Shown: positions 19,512 through 27,800, numbered from the stretch's first letter. The stretch is DNA of 56,440 nt from Ardenticatenales bacterium (GCA_020634575.1 JACKBM010000044.1:1-56440), one strand, 5' to 3'. Made by a program: numbers and translations. Notes: generated from the letters alone by a model not told the origin.

Positions 19512-20336
19512 ATGCTGGGTGTCATGAAAAAAGAGAAGAACGAAATACGACAACTTGTGGTAAAGACAGACTACCACACCCACAGCAACTTCAGCCCGGA
19601 TGGGCACCATACGCCAGAAGCGATGTGCGCCGCGGCCCTCAACCTGGGGCTGGAGAGCCTGGCCCTGACCGAACATGCCGAATGGTTTGGCTTTCAGCCC
19701 GGCTTCCCGCACGTGGACCGGTACTGGGAGCGGATCATGGCCTGCCAGGCACAATTTGGGCCGGAAGGATTGACCGTCCTGCCCGGCGTCGAACTGGGCA
19801 ATCCCCACGACTTTGCCGTCCAGGCCGGGCGCCTGCTGGATCGCTACCCGTTCGCCGTGGTCATCGGCTCCATTCATTACCTGAATGGCCATAACATTCA
19901 TCTCTCACAATGCTTTTCCGGCAAAGAGAGCGATGACGTTTTTCACGACTACTTTGTGGAACTGCGGCGGATGGTGGAAAACTTCCCCGTCGACTTCGTG
20001 GCCCACTTCGACCGCATCTTCTGGCGAGCCTACCTGCTTCATCTCCCCTTCGACCCCTACTACCATGAAGAGGTCATTCGCGAAGCGCTGACCGCCATTG
20101 CCCGCCACACCGGCGGCCTGGAGCTGAACACCAAGCTGCTGGGGCAGGAGCCTAACTGGCACCAGGTGTTACAGCTCCTGCTGACCTGGTACGCTGAATG
20201 TGGTGGCCGCACCGTCCTGGTCAATTCAGACGCTCACGCCACAACCGAGCTGGGCCAGAACCAGACGTTGGCGCTGCAATTGTTGGCCGGCACTGGCCTG
20301 GAGGTCGGCAAACTGCCACAGAAGGTTTTCGCTTAA
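19512..20336 (+). CDS. PHP-domain phosphatase, histidinol-phosphatase-like
   Basis: The 274-residue product has the full set of PHP metal-binding motifs: DYHTHSNFSPDG (about residue 22), LTEHAEWF, a Glu in PGVELG, VIGSIHYL, FVAHFDRIF and VNSDAHATTELG. PHP enzymes of this length (HisK/HisJ type) hydrolyse histidinol phosphate or other phosphoesters with a trinuclear metal centre. No histidine-biosynthesis genes are near, so the substrate is open. A second in-frame ATG at 19524 is equally possible as start. Confidence 0.87.
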   Translation: MLGVMKKEKNEIRQLVVKTDYHTHSNFSPDGHHTPEAMCAAALNLGLESLALTEHAEWFGFQPGFPHVDRYWERIMACQAQFGPEGLTVLPGVELGNPHDFAVQAGRLLDRYPFAVVIGSIHYLNGHNIHLSQCFSGKESDDVFHDYFVELRRMVENFPVDFVAHFDRIFWRAYLLHLPFDPYYHEEVIREALTAIARHTGGLELNTKLLGQEPNWHQVLQLLLTWYAECGGRTVLVNSDAHATTELGQNQTLALQLLAGTGLEVGKLPQKVFA

Positions 20337-20381
20337 CGATTTGCCTGTCCAGTTACCGCCAAATGCGGCATAATTGGCGGT

Positions 20382-21491
20382 GTGACACGGTCCAAAAGCC
20401 GCCAGAAATCAAAACGGAAGCCGGAGGGGGCGGGGCCACCGGCCGGTAAAAGCCACCTCCTCGTCATCGAGCACCCGCCGGGCGCAGAAGATCTGGCCCG
20501 GCAGGAGCTAACCACCCTCGGCAAAGGCCGGCTCAGGCTGCTGGACACAAGTGAGCCGGCCGAAACAGGCTTCGTCTACAGCGGCACCCCCAATGATCTG
20601 CGCCACCTGCGCCTGAGCAGCGCCCTCTACCAGGTTTTTCCCTTTGACATTCCCCGCCCCAAGGCTTTGCTGGGCCACGAACATTGGCAGCGGCTCTTGG
20701 GCGAAATTGACGCTTTGCGCCGCCGGCAGCCCCCAGACACCTTCCAGACCTTCCGCATCGCCGCCGCTGGTCGCTTCTCCAGCGTCTTTCAACGGATCAA
20801 AGAAACGCTCGCCGCCGACACAGGTTTGCAATACGACGAAGACGAGGCTGACCTGCAGCTCCGGCTACGGCCGGCCCGGCTGGTCCAGTCCGGCTGGGAA
20901 CTGTTGCTGCGACTGACCCCGCGCCCATTGACCAGCCGTAGCTGGCGCGTCTACAATTATCCTGGCGCACTCAACGGGGTCGTTGCTGCCGCCATGATTG
21001 AGCTGAGCCGGCCCTGGGGGCGGGAACGGGTGTTGAACTTAATGTGTGGGTCGGGGACATTGCTGATAGAACGCTCTTTGCGTGGACCGGCCGGTTTGCT
21101 GGCCGGGCTGGACCTGAGTGCCGAGGCGCTGGCTGGCGCCCAGCAGAATGTGTCCGCCGCGCCACTGCGCCAGCCGGTGCAGCTGCTCCAGGCCGATGCC
21201 TGCCGTACGCCATTTTCGGCTGGCAGCTTCCACACAATCCTGATCGATCCTCCCTGGGGCAATCTTGTCGGTGAGGCCAATGAGCCAGAAGCGCTATACC
21301 CCGCTTTGTGGCGCGAGAGCGACCGCCTGGCGGCGCCCGGGGGCCAGATGCTGGTCATCACCCACCAGATTAAGCTTTGGGAACAGGTCGCCGCTCAGGG
21401 CGAAGGCTGGCAATTTCTGGCCAGCCGGCAGCTGTTTCAGGGCGGCCTACATCCCTGCATCTATCACTACAGGAAACCAGAAAACTCATGA
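20382..21491 (+). CDS. Putative RNA N2-guanine methyltransferase (Trm14/THUMP-like)
   Basis: The 369-residue product begins with a basic linker, then a region reminiscent of THUMP-containing methyltransferases. A C-terminal Rossmann domain follows, with NLMCGSGTLLIE (motif I, about residue 217) and the catalytic DPPWGN (about 290). The DPPY/W motif marks amino-group methyltransferases, and the order matches tRNA m2G6/m2G10 enzymes. Start is GTG 20382; no clear Shine-Dalgarno is seen. It overlaps the acyltransferase gene by 4 bp. Confidence 0.78.
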   Translation: MTRSKSRQKSKRKPEGAGPPAGKSHLLVIEHPPGAEDLARQELTTLGKGRLRLLDTSEPAETGFVYSGTPNDLRHLRLSSALYQVFPFDIPRPKALLGHEHWQRLLGEIDALRRRQPPDTFQTFRIAAAGRFSSVFQRIKETLAADTGLQYDEDEADLQLRLRPARLVQSGWELLLRLTPRPLTSRSWRVYNYPGALNGVVAAAMIELSRPWGRERVLNLMCGSGTLLIERSLRGPAGLLAGLDLSAEALAGAQQNVSAAPLRQPVQLLQADACRTPFSAGSFHTILIDPPWGNLVGEANEPEALYPALWRESDRLAAPGGQMLVITHQIKLWEQVAAQGEGWQFLASRQLFQGGLHPCIYHYRKPENS

Positions 21492-22117
21492 TGAGAGAAG
21501 AGCCCACGCTGCCATCGGCCCGCCGCCGCTTAGCCAACACCCCGATCCCAACCCATCACATTCCCCAGCGCGGCAACTGGTTTTCAGTCTGGCTGGGCAG
21601 CAGCCTGCTCTCGTTGTTTGGCTGGCGTTTTGAAGGCAACCTGCCCCAATTAAGTAAGTTTGTCGCCATTGGCGCTCCACATACCTCGAGCCACGATGTC
21701 TTTGTGGCCGTTTGGGCTTTCTGGGCGCTGGGGCTGCGGGTCAACTGGATGGCCAAACATACGCTATTCAAGGGGATTTCCGGTATCTTCTTCCGCTGGA
21801 TGGATGCCGTGCCCATAAATCGGACGTCAGCCCATGGTGTCGTTAGCCAAATGACCGATGCCTTTGCCAGCCGGGACAAATTTATCCTCGCCCTGGCGCC
21901 GGAAGGTACCCGGGCCAAAGTGGATCGCTGGAAAACCGGCTTTTACCATATCGCCTGTGCCGCGCATGTCCCCATCCTGCCTGTCGCCCTGGACTTTGGT
22001 CACAAGGTGATCCGCTTTGGCAATTGCCTCTGGCCGACCGGTGAGCTGGAAGCAGACCTGGCGCAGCTGCAAAGCTTCTACCAGGATGTCGTCGGCCACA
22101 TCCCGGCTCGGGGCTGA
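21488..22117 (+). CDS. PlsC-family lysophospholipid acyltransferase
   Basis: The 209-residue product contains the HX4D catalytic motif (PHTSSHDVF), a lipid-binding WMAKHTLFKG block, and the APEGTRAK block III. This is the 1-acylglycerol-3-phosphate acyltransferase (LPLAT) pattern of a short soluble-to-peripheral subgroup. It probably acylates lysophospholipid at the membrane. ATG 21488 and 21491 are both in frame; the first overlaps the upstream stop as ATGATGA, showing coupling. Confidence 0.87.
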   Translation: MMREEPTLPSARRRLANTPIPTHHIPQRGNWFSVWLGSSLLSLFGWRFEGNLPQLSKFVAIGAPHTSSHDVFVAVWAFWALGLRVNWMAKHTLFKGISGIFFRWMDAVPINRTSAHGVVSQMTDAFASRDKFILALAPEGTRAKVDRWKTGFYHIACAAHVPILPVALDFGHKVIRFGNCLWPTGELEADLAQLQSFYQDVVGHIPARG

Positions 22118-22233
22118 GCCTACTCATCCACTTTTTCACCTCCCGAATCTCTTGAGCAAGAACATGCGTTCTGGTAAAATTGGCTTGTGTCAGCTGGCCA
22201 ATTTTCGCAGGATCGGAAGTGGAGGTAGGCCCT

Positions 22234-22914
22234 GTGTCAAAGCAAATCGAAATTTTCCTGGAGAGCGGTAAGAAGAAGGTCTTTGCCGGCGCCATCAATT
22301 GGCCTGGTTGGGGTCGCCTGGGTAAAGACGAAAGTACAGCGACGGCAAATCTCCTCCTTTACGCCCCTCGCTATGCGGAAATTGCCGCCCGGGCTGGCCT
22401 CAATTACACCCTACCAACTGGCCCGGACGAGCTGAGCATTGTTGCTCGGGTCGCCGGCAGTACAACGACCGACTTTGGCGCCACCGATGCCCATTTGCCA
22501 ATTGACGAGACACCTCTGACTGAGGCTGAATTGGCCCGTTATGAGCAGTTGTTGCGAGGCTGCTGGGCGGCATTTGACCAGACTGTTCTGGCAGCTGAGG
22601 GCCAGGAATTGCGCAAGGGACCCCGTGGCGGGGGGCGTGAACTGGACAAAATCGTGGCTCATGTCATCGAGGCGGATGAAAGTTATCTGCGCGCCCTGGG
22701 CTGGAAGCCATCTGCCGCGAAAGGCGCCGGTCAGGTGGAACGGCTGGCGGCATTGCGGCAGGATGTGTTGAGCGGCTTGAAGGCCGCAGCCGCTGGCGAG
22801 ATCCCCAGACAGGGACCGCGCGGTGGTGTACGCTGGCAACCGCGCTATTTTGTGCGCCGCCTGGCCTGGCATCTAATCGATCATCAGTGGGAAATCGAGG
22901 ACCGGATCATTTAG
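22234..22914 (+). CDS. Hypothetical protein with DinB-like C-terminal half
   Basis: The 226-residue product begins with QIEIFLESGKKKVFAGAINWPGWGRLGKD, a conserved opening of a family found in actinobacteria and Chloroflexota. The C-terminal half has helices with spaced His and Glu (IVAHVIEADESYLRALGW ... LAWHLIDHQWEIEDRI) that look like DinB/maleylpyruvate-isomerase four-helix bundles with metal-binding His. Function unknown. Start GTG 22234 is supported by GGAGGT at 22221-22226. A duplicated phrase (KGPRGGGRELDK, QGPRGGVRWQ) is visible. Confidence 0.8.
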   Translation: MSKQIEIFLESGKKKVFAGAINWPGWGRLGKDESTATANLLLYAPRYAEIAARAGLNYTLPTGPDELSIVARVAGSTTTDFGATDAHLPIDETPLTEAELARYEQLLRGCWAAFDQTVLAAEGQELRKGPRGGGRELDKIVAHVIEADESYLRALGWKPSAAKGAGQVERLAALRQDVLSGLKAAAAGEIPRQGPRGGVRWQPRYFVRRLAWHLIDHQWEIEDRII

Positions 22915-22930
22915 TCGAAGGATTGACGGC

Positions 22931-23578
22931 GTGTCCTCAACCATCTATCTCTTAGTTATTGCGCTTTTTGTCATTGCCCTTTTAGGTCTGTTTGTCTGGT
23001 TCAGTCGGCGGCGAAAGCCAACGATAGCGCCGGCACATGAATTGCAGGCGCTCATAAAGGCCGGCAAGGCTGTGCCGGTAAAAAGCCGCCACTCGCCTGA
23101 ATGGCCCGCTCCTCTCCCCTGGTCCGAAATAAACCAGATCACAGATCCTTATCAGCGTTATCTTAAAATGGGCGAGTTGGTGACGTACAAAGCAGTAAAT
23201 GAAGGGGATGCCACACTCGCACCGCTGGAGCGTCTCATCTACCAGGTTTGGGTATTGGAAAGTGAAGTGAACAATGGTGGTTTTGACCAATATTTCTTTA
23301 ATCCTAGCGGTGACCTTGCCCTTGATACATTAGTCGACCTGACAGCAATTGGTGCAGAAGAGGCCCATGGGCTGTTGCGCGAAGCAGTGGCCCTCATGTT
23401 CGAAGGCGCACCAGCACGGCAGCGGGAACGCCGTTGGGAACAGATGGAAGCAGTTGACGAGACAAAGCGGGCCGAGCTAGAAGGGCTGGATACCCGATTC
23501 TTTGCCCTGCAAGAGCCAATCTACCAACTGGTCGTCGACTATGTTACCAGCCATCAGGCTGGGGATGATGTTGCCTGA
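22931..23578 (+). CDS. DMP19/DUF4375-family protein with N-terminal membrane anchor
   Basis: The 215-residue product has one membrane span (about 5-24) followed by a basic stop-transfer RRRK. The rest shows the DUF4375 hallmark EVNNGGFDQYFFNPSGD (about residue 113) and the following helical part. Members have a DNA-mimic-like or unknown role. GTG 22931 lies 8 bp after AAGGA (22918-22922). It follows the DinB-like gene by 16 bp, so they are probably one transcript. Confidence 0.85.
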   Translation: MSSTIYLLVIALFVIALLGLFVWFSRRRKPTIAPAHELQALIKAGKAVPVKSRHSPEWPAPLPWSEINQITDPYQRYLKMGELVTYKAVNEGDATLAPLERLIYQVWVLESEVNNGGFDQYFFNPSGDLALDTLVDLTAIGAEEAHGLLREAVALMFEGAPARQRERRWEQMEAVDETKRAELEGLDTRFFALQEPIYQLVVDYVTSHQAGDDVA

Positions 23579-23687
23579 AACAGCCGGTATGCAGGGGACG
23601 CCGCGCAGACAGCCTATCCTGTAGATATCGATCTTGAGCTGACTGGGCAGGCCTGGGACACACCCCTGGCGCTATTACAGGGACCAA

Positions 23688-24284
23688 ATGAACGTGATCA
23701 TGAACAATGGCCTGGCTGCATTGGTGCGGCATGGGCTTACAACTTTCTGGTGGCGCTTGCAGGCGCAAGGTCCACGCCTGACAATCTTGTGGCTATACGG
23801 CCAGGGCATATCCGTGCTGACCGGTATACCCATGAGTCGCTACTGCCGGATCACGCCTGAGATATTTGTGGGACCGCAATATGCTTATAAGGGCAAGGAA
23901 ATTCTGCACCGGCGTGGCGTCCGCGGCACCATTAACCTGCGTGACGAATTTGATGACGCGGAGCACGGCCTCGATTTCGAACAGTATTGCTATCTGCCGA
24001 CAATCGACCGCACCCCGCCAACCCTGGCCCAACTGCACGAAGGTGTGGCGTTCATTGAGCGAATTGTTGGGGACGGCGGCAAGGTTTACATCCATTGTCA
24101 CGGTGGGATGGGGCGGGCACCGACTATGGCGGCAGCTTATTTCATCAGCCAGGGCCTGTCGGTCACGGCAGCGCTGGATAAAATTAAAGCGATACGCCCT
24201 TTCATCAACGTGCGGCCCGAACAGCAAGCCCAACTGGAAGCCTATCGGGCGGCATGGCAGGGCGCCGGCAACGAACAGCTCTGA
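23688..24284 (+). CDS. Dual-specificity protein phosphatase-family protein
   Basis: The 198-residue product carries the cysteine-phosphatase P-loop CHGGMGR, i.e. HCX5R (catalytic Cys137, Arg143), preceded by KVYIH and followed by APTMAAAYFI. A conserved general-acid Asp is plausible in PTIDRTPP (about 106). An N-terminal hydrophobic segment (about 28-45) could be a membrane anchor or a buried helix. Such enzymes dephosphorylate Ser/Thr/Tyr or lipids/RNA caps. The start is uncertain; ATG 23700 is also in frame. The preceding 23579-23687 stretch holds no feature I can name. Confidence 0.85.
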   Translation: MNVIMNNGLAALVRHGLTTFWWRLQAQGPRLTILWLYGQGISVLTGIPMSRYCRITPEIFVGPQYAYKGKEILHRRGVRGTINLRDEFDDAEHGLDFEQYCYLPTIDRTPPTLAQLHEGVAFIERIVGDGGKVYIHCHGGMGRAPTMAAAYFISQGLSVTAALDKIKAIRPFINVRPEQQAQLEAYRAAWQGAGNEQL

Positions 24285-24326
24285 GGTCAATATTGACGGA
24301 CAGGCTGATTGGATTAGTCTAGAGCA

Positions 24327-24875
24327 ATGGATCGAAAAGTAGTTGTGATTCCCCCGGCACAGCTGGATGGCGCTATGGTTATCGAATGGGCCTGGTCTGG
24401 AACAGCGCCATTCGGCCTGGTGCCGGCGACGGATGGCAGCCCGGGCATCCCGATTTTTGGCCTGGCCATCTGTCGTTACGAGGGTAGCGACAGCTGTTAT
24501 CGCTTCAGTTGTGATCAGAACTGGGAGACGGTGCAGGATGCTGAGTACGGCTCCGTGCTGGAAGCCAAGGCAAGCTTGCCGGCGCAGTATACGGCTCAGC
24601 CTGTGATCTGGCGGCCGGCGCCAGCAGACCAATCGCCGTTGTATTGCGAGGTGCGGCTGACGAAGATAGGGAAGCGATTTCCGGCCGGTCCCCCAACTCT
24701 CGGCCAGCGCGCCCCACAAATTGGCGACTTGGCGACCATCATCGAAATCTACGACAATCCGCCCGGCTATGAATTGGAATGCTTTGATGACGCCGGCAGG
24801 CTGGTCTGGTTGGCAACGTTCAAGCAGGGCGAAGTTGCCTGGGAATGGGTCTCCCCCGACGATACCACGGGCTGA
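24327..24875 (+). CDS. Hypothetical protein with DUF4926-like C-terminus
   Basis: The 182-residue product has no signal peptide or membrane span. Its last ~45 residues (GDLATIIEIYDNPPGYELECF, then DDAGRLVWLATF) resemble DUF4926, a small beta-barrel of unknown function often fused or adjacent to toxin-antitoxin-like genes. The first ~135 residues are unknown. Four Cys are present (residues about 49, 57, 62 and 111). It starts 42 bp after the phosphatase. Confidence 0.72.
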   Translation: MDRKVVVIPPAQLDGAMVIEWAWSGTAPFGLVPATDGSPGIPIFGLAICRYEGSDSCYRFSCDQNWETVQDAEYGSVLEAKASLPAQYTAQPVIWRPAPADQSPLYCEVRLTKIGKRFPAGPPTLGQRAPQIGDLATIIEIYDNPPGYELECFDDAGRLVWLATFKQGEVAWEWVSPDDTTG

Positions 24876-24910
24876 GGCTGAGATAATCACCGGCCCAGAG
24901 TTGACGACTC

Positions 24911-24950
24911 GTAACCATTATGTTACATTTATGCGTAACGAGGTCGTTAC
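24911..24950. promoter_or_regulatory. Doubled operator GTAAC-N6-GTTAC
   Basis: Two copies of a 16-bp palindrome with identical half-sites occur: GTAAC-CATTAT-GTTAC at 24911-24926 and GTAAC-GAGGTC-GTTAC at 24935-24950. Their centres are 24 bp apart. They sit 45-85 bp before the deformylase-like gene, in a 119-bp gap. TTGACG at 24901-24906 with TACATT at 24924-24929 could form a promoter that the left operator would overlap. Identical half-sites with different cores point to a dimeric repressor or activator. Confidence 0.6.
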
Positions 24951-24994
24951 ACGATGGTTGACACAACCGAAGTGGACAGCAACGGAGTGACAGA

Positions 24995-25501
24995 ATGGCT
25001 AGAAAAGAGGTGGTCATGATCGGTGATCCGTTATTGCGCCAGAAAGCCGAACCAGTTGATTTTGCGGCTGATCCGGTGCCGCAATACGTCGCGGATTTGC
25101 GCGACACCCTGCGTTCTTTGCAGCAGGAAAAAGGGCTGGGCCGGGCGATCGCCGCGCCGCAGATTGGCTATCTGAAGCGGATCGTTTATATGGAAGCCAG
25201 CGGGCAAACCATCACCATGATCAACCCCGAAATCCTCAGTCGCAGCCCCGAACTGTTCGATGTCTGGGATAGCTGCTTCAGCGCCGACGTCGCCTTTTTT
25301 GGCCTGACACGGCGCCATCGCGCCATCCAGGTCGCTTACCAGGATGAGCTGGGACGCCAGATCGTGGCTGATTTTGCGGACGATCTCTCCGAGCTTTTTC
25401 AGCATGAGATCGACCATCTGGATGGTGTTCTTTTTATCGACCACATCATCGATCAGCAAATTATCATGCGCAGCGAATGGGAACGCCGCTTTCGCCTATA
25501 A
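24995..25501 (+). CDS. Peptide deformylase-family protein (divergent)
   Basis: The 168-residue product aligns with peptide deformylase, which removes formyl from N-terminal Met. All three metal ligands are kept: Cys in DSCFS (motif II, normally EGCLS) and two His in QHEIDH (motif III). Motif I reads GRAIAAPQ rather than GVGLAAPQ, with the Gln kept. The divergence suggests a second, specialised deformylase rather than the housekeeping one. ATG 24995 is preceded by CGGAG. The doubled palindrome upstream suggests regulated expression, unlike housekeeping def. Confidence 0.85.
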   Translation: MARKEVVMIGDPLLRQKAEPVDFAADPVPQYVADLRDTLRSLQQEKGLGRAIAAPQIGYLKRIVYMEASGQTITMINPEILSRSPELFDVWDSCFSADVAFFGLTRRHRAIQVAYQDELGRQIVADFADDLSELFQHEIDHLDGVLFIDHIIDQQIIMRSEWERRFRL

Positions 25502-25527
25502 CACATGGAATAATCGGACTCGATAAC

Positions 25528-25950
25528 ATGACTGAAACACAACAGACCCTGACATTCAGTGGCGGGCAAAGCAACTACTACGCCGACAATGTGGAAACAT
25601 TGGTGGCCTTTTATCGGGATAATTTTGGCTTCCGCGAGAGCTACCGCACACCTCCCACAGGCCCGGCTGAGCATGTCGAACTGCGCCTGGGTGATTACCT
25701 GATTGGCTTCTCGGCCCTGGAGGCAGCGCGACGAATCCACCATCTGCCGGTTGACCCTGGCAAGCCAAGAGGTGAAATCGTCCTGTGGACCAGTGACGTC
25801 GACCAGGCCCATCAGATGCTGGCAGCCCAACGGGTCACCTGTATCCGTCCGCCCCATAATTTTGACGTCAACGAAACGCTCAAACTCCGCGTCGCCTGGT
25901 ATGAAGACCCGGAAGGCAACATATTCCAGACCGTTTGCCCGCGCACGTGA
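25528..25950 (+). CDS. VOC (glyoxalase/bleomycin-resistance) family protein
   Basis: The 140-residue product has the beta-alpha-beta-beta-beta VOC pattern: NYYADNVETLVAFYRDNFGFRES at the N-terminus, SDVDQAHQML in the middle and YEDPEGNIFQTV at the end, with a Glu ligand position near the last strand. VOC proteins bind metals and small electrophiles; the substrate cannot be told. ATG 25528 is the sensible start; the longer frame overlaps the deformylase. Just downstream, CGCCGTG (25958-25964) and CACGGCG (25977-25983) could form a weak terminator hairpin. Confidence 0.83.
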   Translation: MTETQQTLTFSGGQSNYYADNVETLVAFYRDNFGFRESYRTPPTGPAEHVELRLGDYLIGFSALEAARRIHHLPVDPGKPRGEIVLWTSDVDQAHQMLAAQRVTCIRPPHNFDVNETLKLRVAWYEDPEGNIFQTVCPRT

Positions 25951-26140
25951 TAGCGGTCGCCGTGGCCTGACATTGTCACGGCGGCAACTCAGAATGCCAG
26001 GCCGCAGGCGCCAGGATAAGGACTCATAGGCCATAGGTCCCGGATTGACATTGCCGTCTGAATGCACTAGATTGCCAATTGGCCCGGCGGGCCTTTTGAC
26101 CACTCGCGCAGTTTTTGCATCTTCCAGGCGCCTTCAGACT

Positions 26141-26611
26141 ATGACCTTCAACGACGATTTCCTCAATTGCATCACCCTGGCGCAGATGTACCCGGCGACC
26201 AGCAACTCGGCCAAGCTATACATCTTCCAAACCGCGGTGCATCAGATTATCAACTCCGAAAAGCTGTTCTGGAAAGCCGTCATCAACACATTTCCCCTGC
26301 AGCCCCGTCTGATCGGGCCGGGTCCAGACCTCGCCATACTGGCTGATGCGCTGGTTAGCGGTCTGGGGCTGGCCGGGGACAGCCAGGTAGATATCCTTTG
26401 GCCCTTCGCCGATGGGGTCCCGCCTGCATTATTGCAGGAAAAGATTCAGTTTTTTAGAGACGTCACTGACACGGTTCGCAGCGGCCGGATCGGCCAGGCT
26501 AGTTGGCCTGGGGCTGGGTTCAACCTGCGCATTTTTCTCGTTTGCGCCAATGAATTTAATCAAAAAGAGCTGTTGGCTGACCTGGGCATGACTGAGGTCG
26601 CTGCTTCCTGA
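26141..26611 (+). CDS. Hypothetical protein (156 aa)
   Basis: I do not recognise the family. The product (TFNDDFLNCITLAQMYP...) is soluble, mixed alpha/beta, with no signal peptide, and contains a C-terminal segment FNLRIFLVCANEFNQKEL. The frame is open up to 26045, but ATG 26141 is the first likely start; no good ribosome binding site is seen for either. Codon use matches neighbouring genes. The region 25984-26140 contains nothing else recognisable. Confidence 0.6.
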   Translation: MTFNDDFLNCITLAQMYPATSNSAKLYIFQTAVHQIINSEKLFWKAVINTFPLQPRLIGPGPDLAILADALVSGLGLAGDSQVDILWPFADGVPPALLQEKIQFFRDVTDTVRSGRIGQASWPGAGFNLRIFLVCANEFNQKELLADLGMTEVAAS

Positions 26612-26744
26612 ACCCGCAATAAGCTATCCACTACCTGCCCAACCAAATAGCCCCCAACGATTCGCCCAGAGACCTTCTTCAGGGTAGGATTAGGCCTGTC
26701 GTTTCACCAGCTCGATCCCATCCCCACCAAAGGAGTGATGCCAG

Positions 26745-26969
26745 ATGAGCAGCGTAGGCTTTGGCCATCAGAGTGCTGCCAAGCAGCCAGATTTACACCG
26801 CGAAATGCGCCGCTGGGCTCGCGGCGCCACTAGCGAGCTTCTCAAACATACCGTCGCCGATCTGCGCGACTCCCGCATTCCCCCTGCCGCCATCGCCTGG
26901 CTCAGCGCCTACGAAGAGCTGCGCGCGAGGGGTGAAGATAATCCGCACCTTGATCATTTCGGCCATTAA
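26745..26969 (+). CDS. Small hypothetical protein (74 aa)
   Basis: This is a short basic product rich in Arg, Ala and His with two predicted helices (LHREMRRWARGATSELLKHT and AAIAWLSAYEELRARG). A good AAAGGAG at 26729-26735 lies 9 bp before ATG 26745, favouring this frame over an overlapping one of similar length starting at 26761. It ends 14 bp before the macro-domain gene, so the two are probably coexpressed. Family unknown. Confidence 0.6.
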   Translation: MSSVGFGHQSAAKQPDLHREMRRWARGATSELLKHTVADLRDSRIPPAAIAWLSAYEELRARGEDNPHLDHFGH

Positions 26970-26983
26970 CTGACTGCACCCTC

Positions 26984-27622
26984 ATGTTTAAACTCATCCT
27001 TGTTGACCCCAAACAGGAATTGTGTGCGGCCTGGGAAGCAGCCTTTGCCGATTTTCAGTCTGTCCGGGTGACCTGTGGTCGCTTTGAAACGCTGCCTCAC
27101 TTTGACTGCATGGTCAGCGCGGCCAATTCCTTTGGCCTGATGGATGGGGGCGTGGATCTGGCCATCACCAATTTCTTCGGTCTGGAGTTGATGGATCGGG
27201 TGCAGGCCCATATCATCGAGCGCTATCGGGGCGAGCAGCCGGTGGGCAGTTCGTTTATCATTCCGACGGGGCATCCCCGCCATCGTTATCTGGCCCATAC
27301 GCCGACGATGCGTGTGCCAATGCATATTTGGGCAACCGACAACGTCTACAACGCGATGTGGGCGATGCTGTTAGCCGTCTGGCAACACAATTCAAGCCAG
27401 AGTGACCCGATAGAAATAGTCGCCTGCCCGGGCCTGGGAACAGCAACCGGCGGTGTGCCGCCACAGGAAGCGGCCCGGCAGATGGCGCTTGCCTACCGCT
27501 ACTTTCTAGCACCACCGGAGCAGATTAGCTGGCCTTTTGCCCGCAATCGGCAATCTTCGATTGGGTTGGGTGGTAATCTGGGCCTGCAAAAAGCCGGTTT
27601 AAAACCAAAACGCTCTGAATAG
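26984..27622 (+). CDS. Macro-domain protein (ADP-ribose binding)
   Basis: The 212-residue product shows macro-domain features: FDCMVSAANSFGLMDGGVDLAI near residue 43 (the A-A-N-S, G-x-M-D-G-G-V-D ADP-ribose loop) and IEIVACPGLGTATGGVPPQEAA (second loop) near residue 140. Such proteins bind or hydrolyse ADP-ribose derivatives. The final ~25 residues are basic. It starts 14 bp after the small orphan gene. A strong hairpin overlaps its stop codon. Confidence 0.9.
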   Translation: MFKLILVDPKQELCAAWEAAFADFQSVRVTCGRFETLPHFDCMVSAANSFGLMDGGVDLAITNFFGLELMDRVQAHIIERYRGEQPVGSSFIIPTGHPRHRYLAHTPTMRVPMHIWATDNVYNAMWAMLLAVWQHNSSQSDPIEIVACPGLGTATGGVPPQEAARQMALAYRYFLAPPEQISWPFARNRQSSIGLGGNLGLQKAGLKPKRSE

Positions 27623-27638
27623 GTGGCTATTCAGAGCG
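27611..27638 (+). terminator. Hairpin overlapping the macro-domain stop codon
   Basis: CGCTCTGAATAG (27611-27622) pairs perfectly with CTATTCAGAGCG (27627-27638) around GTGG. The stop TAG lies inside the left arm. The downstream CTCCTTCTGGTTTCC has only a weak T run, so termination efficiency is uncertain. Confidence 0.6.
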
Positions 27639-27740
27639 CTCCTTCTGGTTTCCTTTCTCTGTACCCGTCGTTCGGGCTCCTCAGTTATCAACATTAAACG
27701 GGCATTCTTACGCCGTTCCTAAACGCGAAAATGGATTTTT

Positions 27741-27800
27741 GTACCTCTGGTACCGGTCCTATGGCCGACCGGGAGTACAGTACCTGGTAGGCTAGTACCA
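27741..27800. promoter_or_regulatory. GTACC-rich inverted repeats upstream of histidine kinase
   Basis: GTACC-TCT-GGTAC (27741-27753) is a 13-bp inverted repeat. CCGGTC (27753-27758) and GACCGG (27767-27772) form a hairpin just after it, and two more AGTACC phrases follow at 27779 and 27794. The cluster lies 45-100 bp before the kinase ATG and is a candidate binding region or leader structure. The rest of the 221-bp gap shows nothing specific. Confidence 0.4.

Noticed and set aside
23793..24890. Long (365-codon) open frame antisense to the dual-specificity phosphatase
   Set aside because: The plus-strand genes show catalytic motifs; the antisense product shows none.
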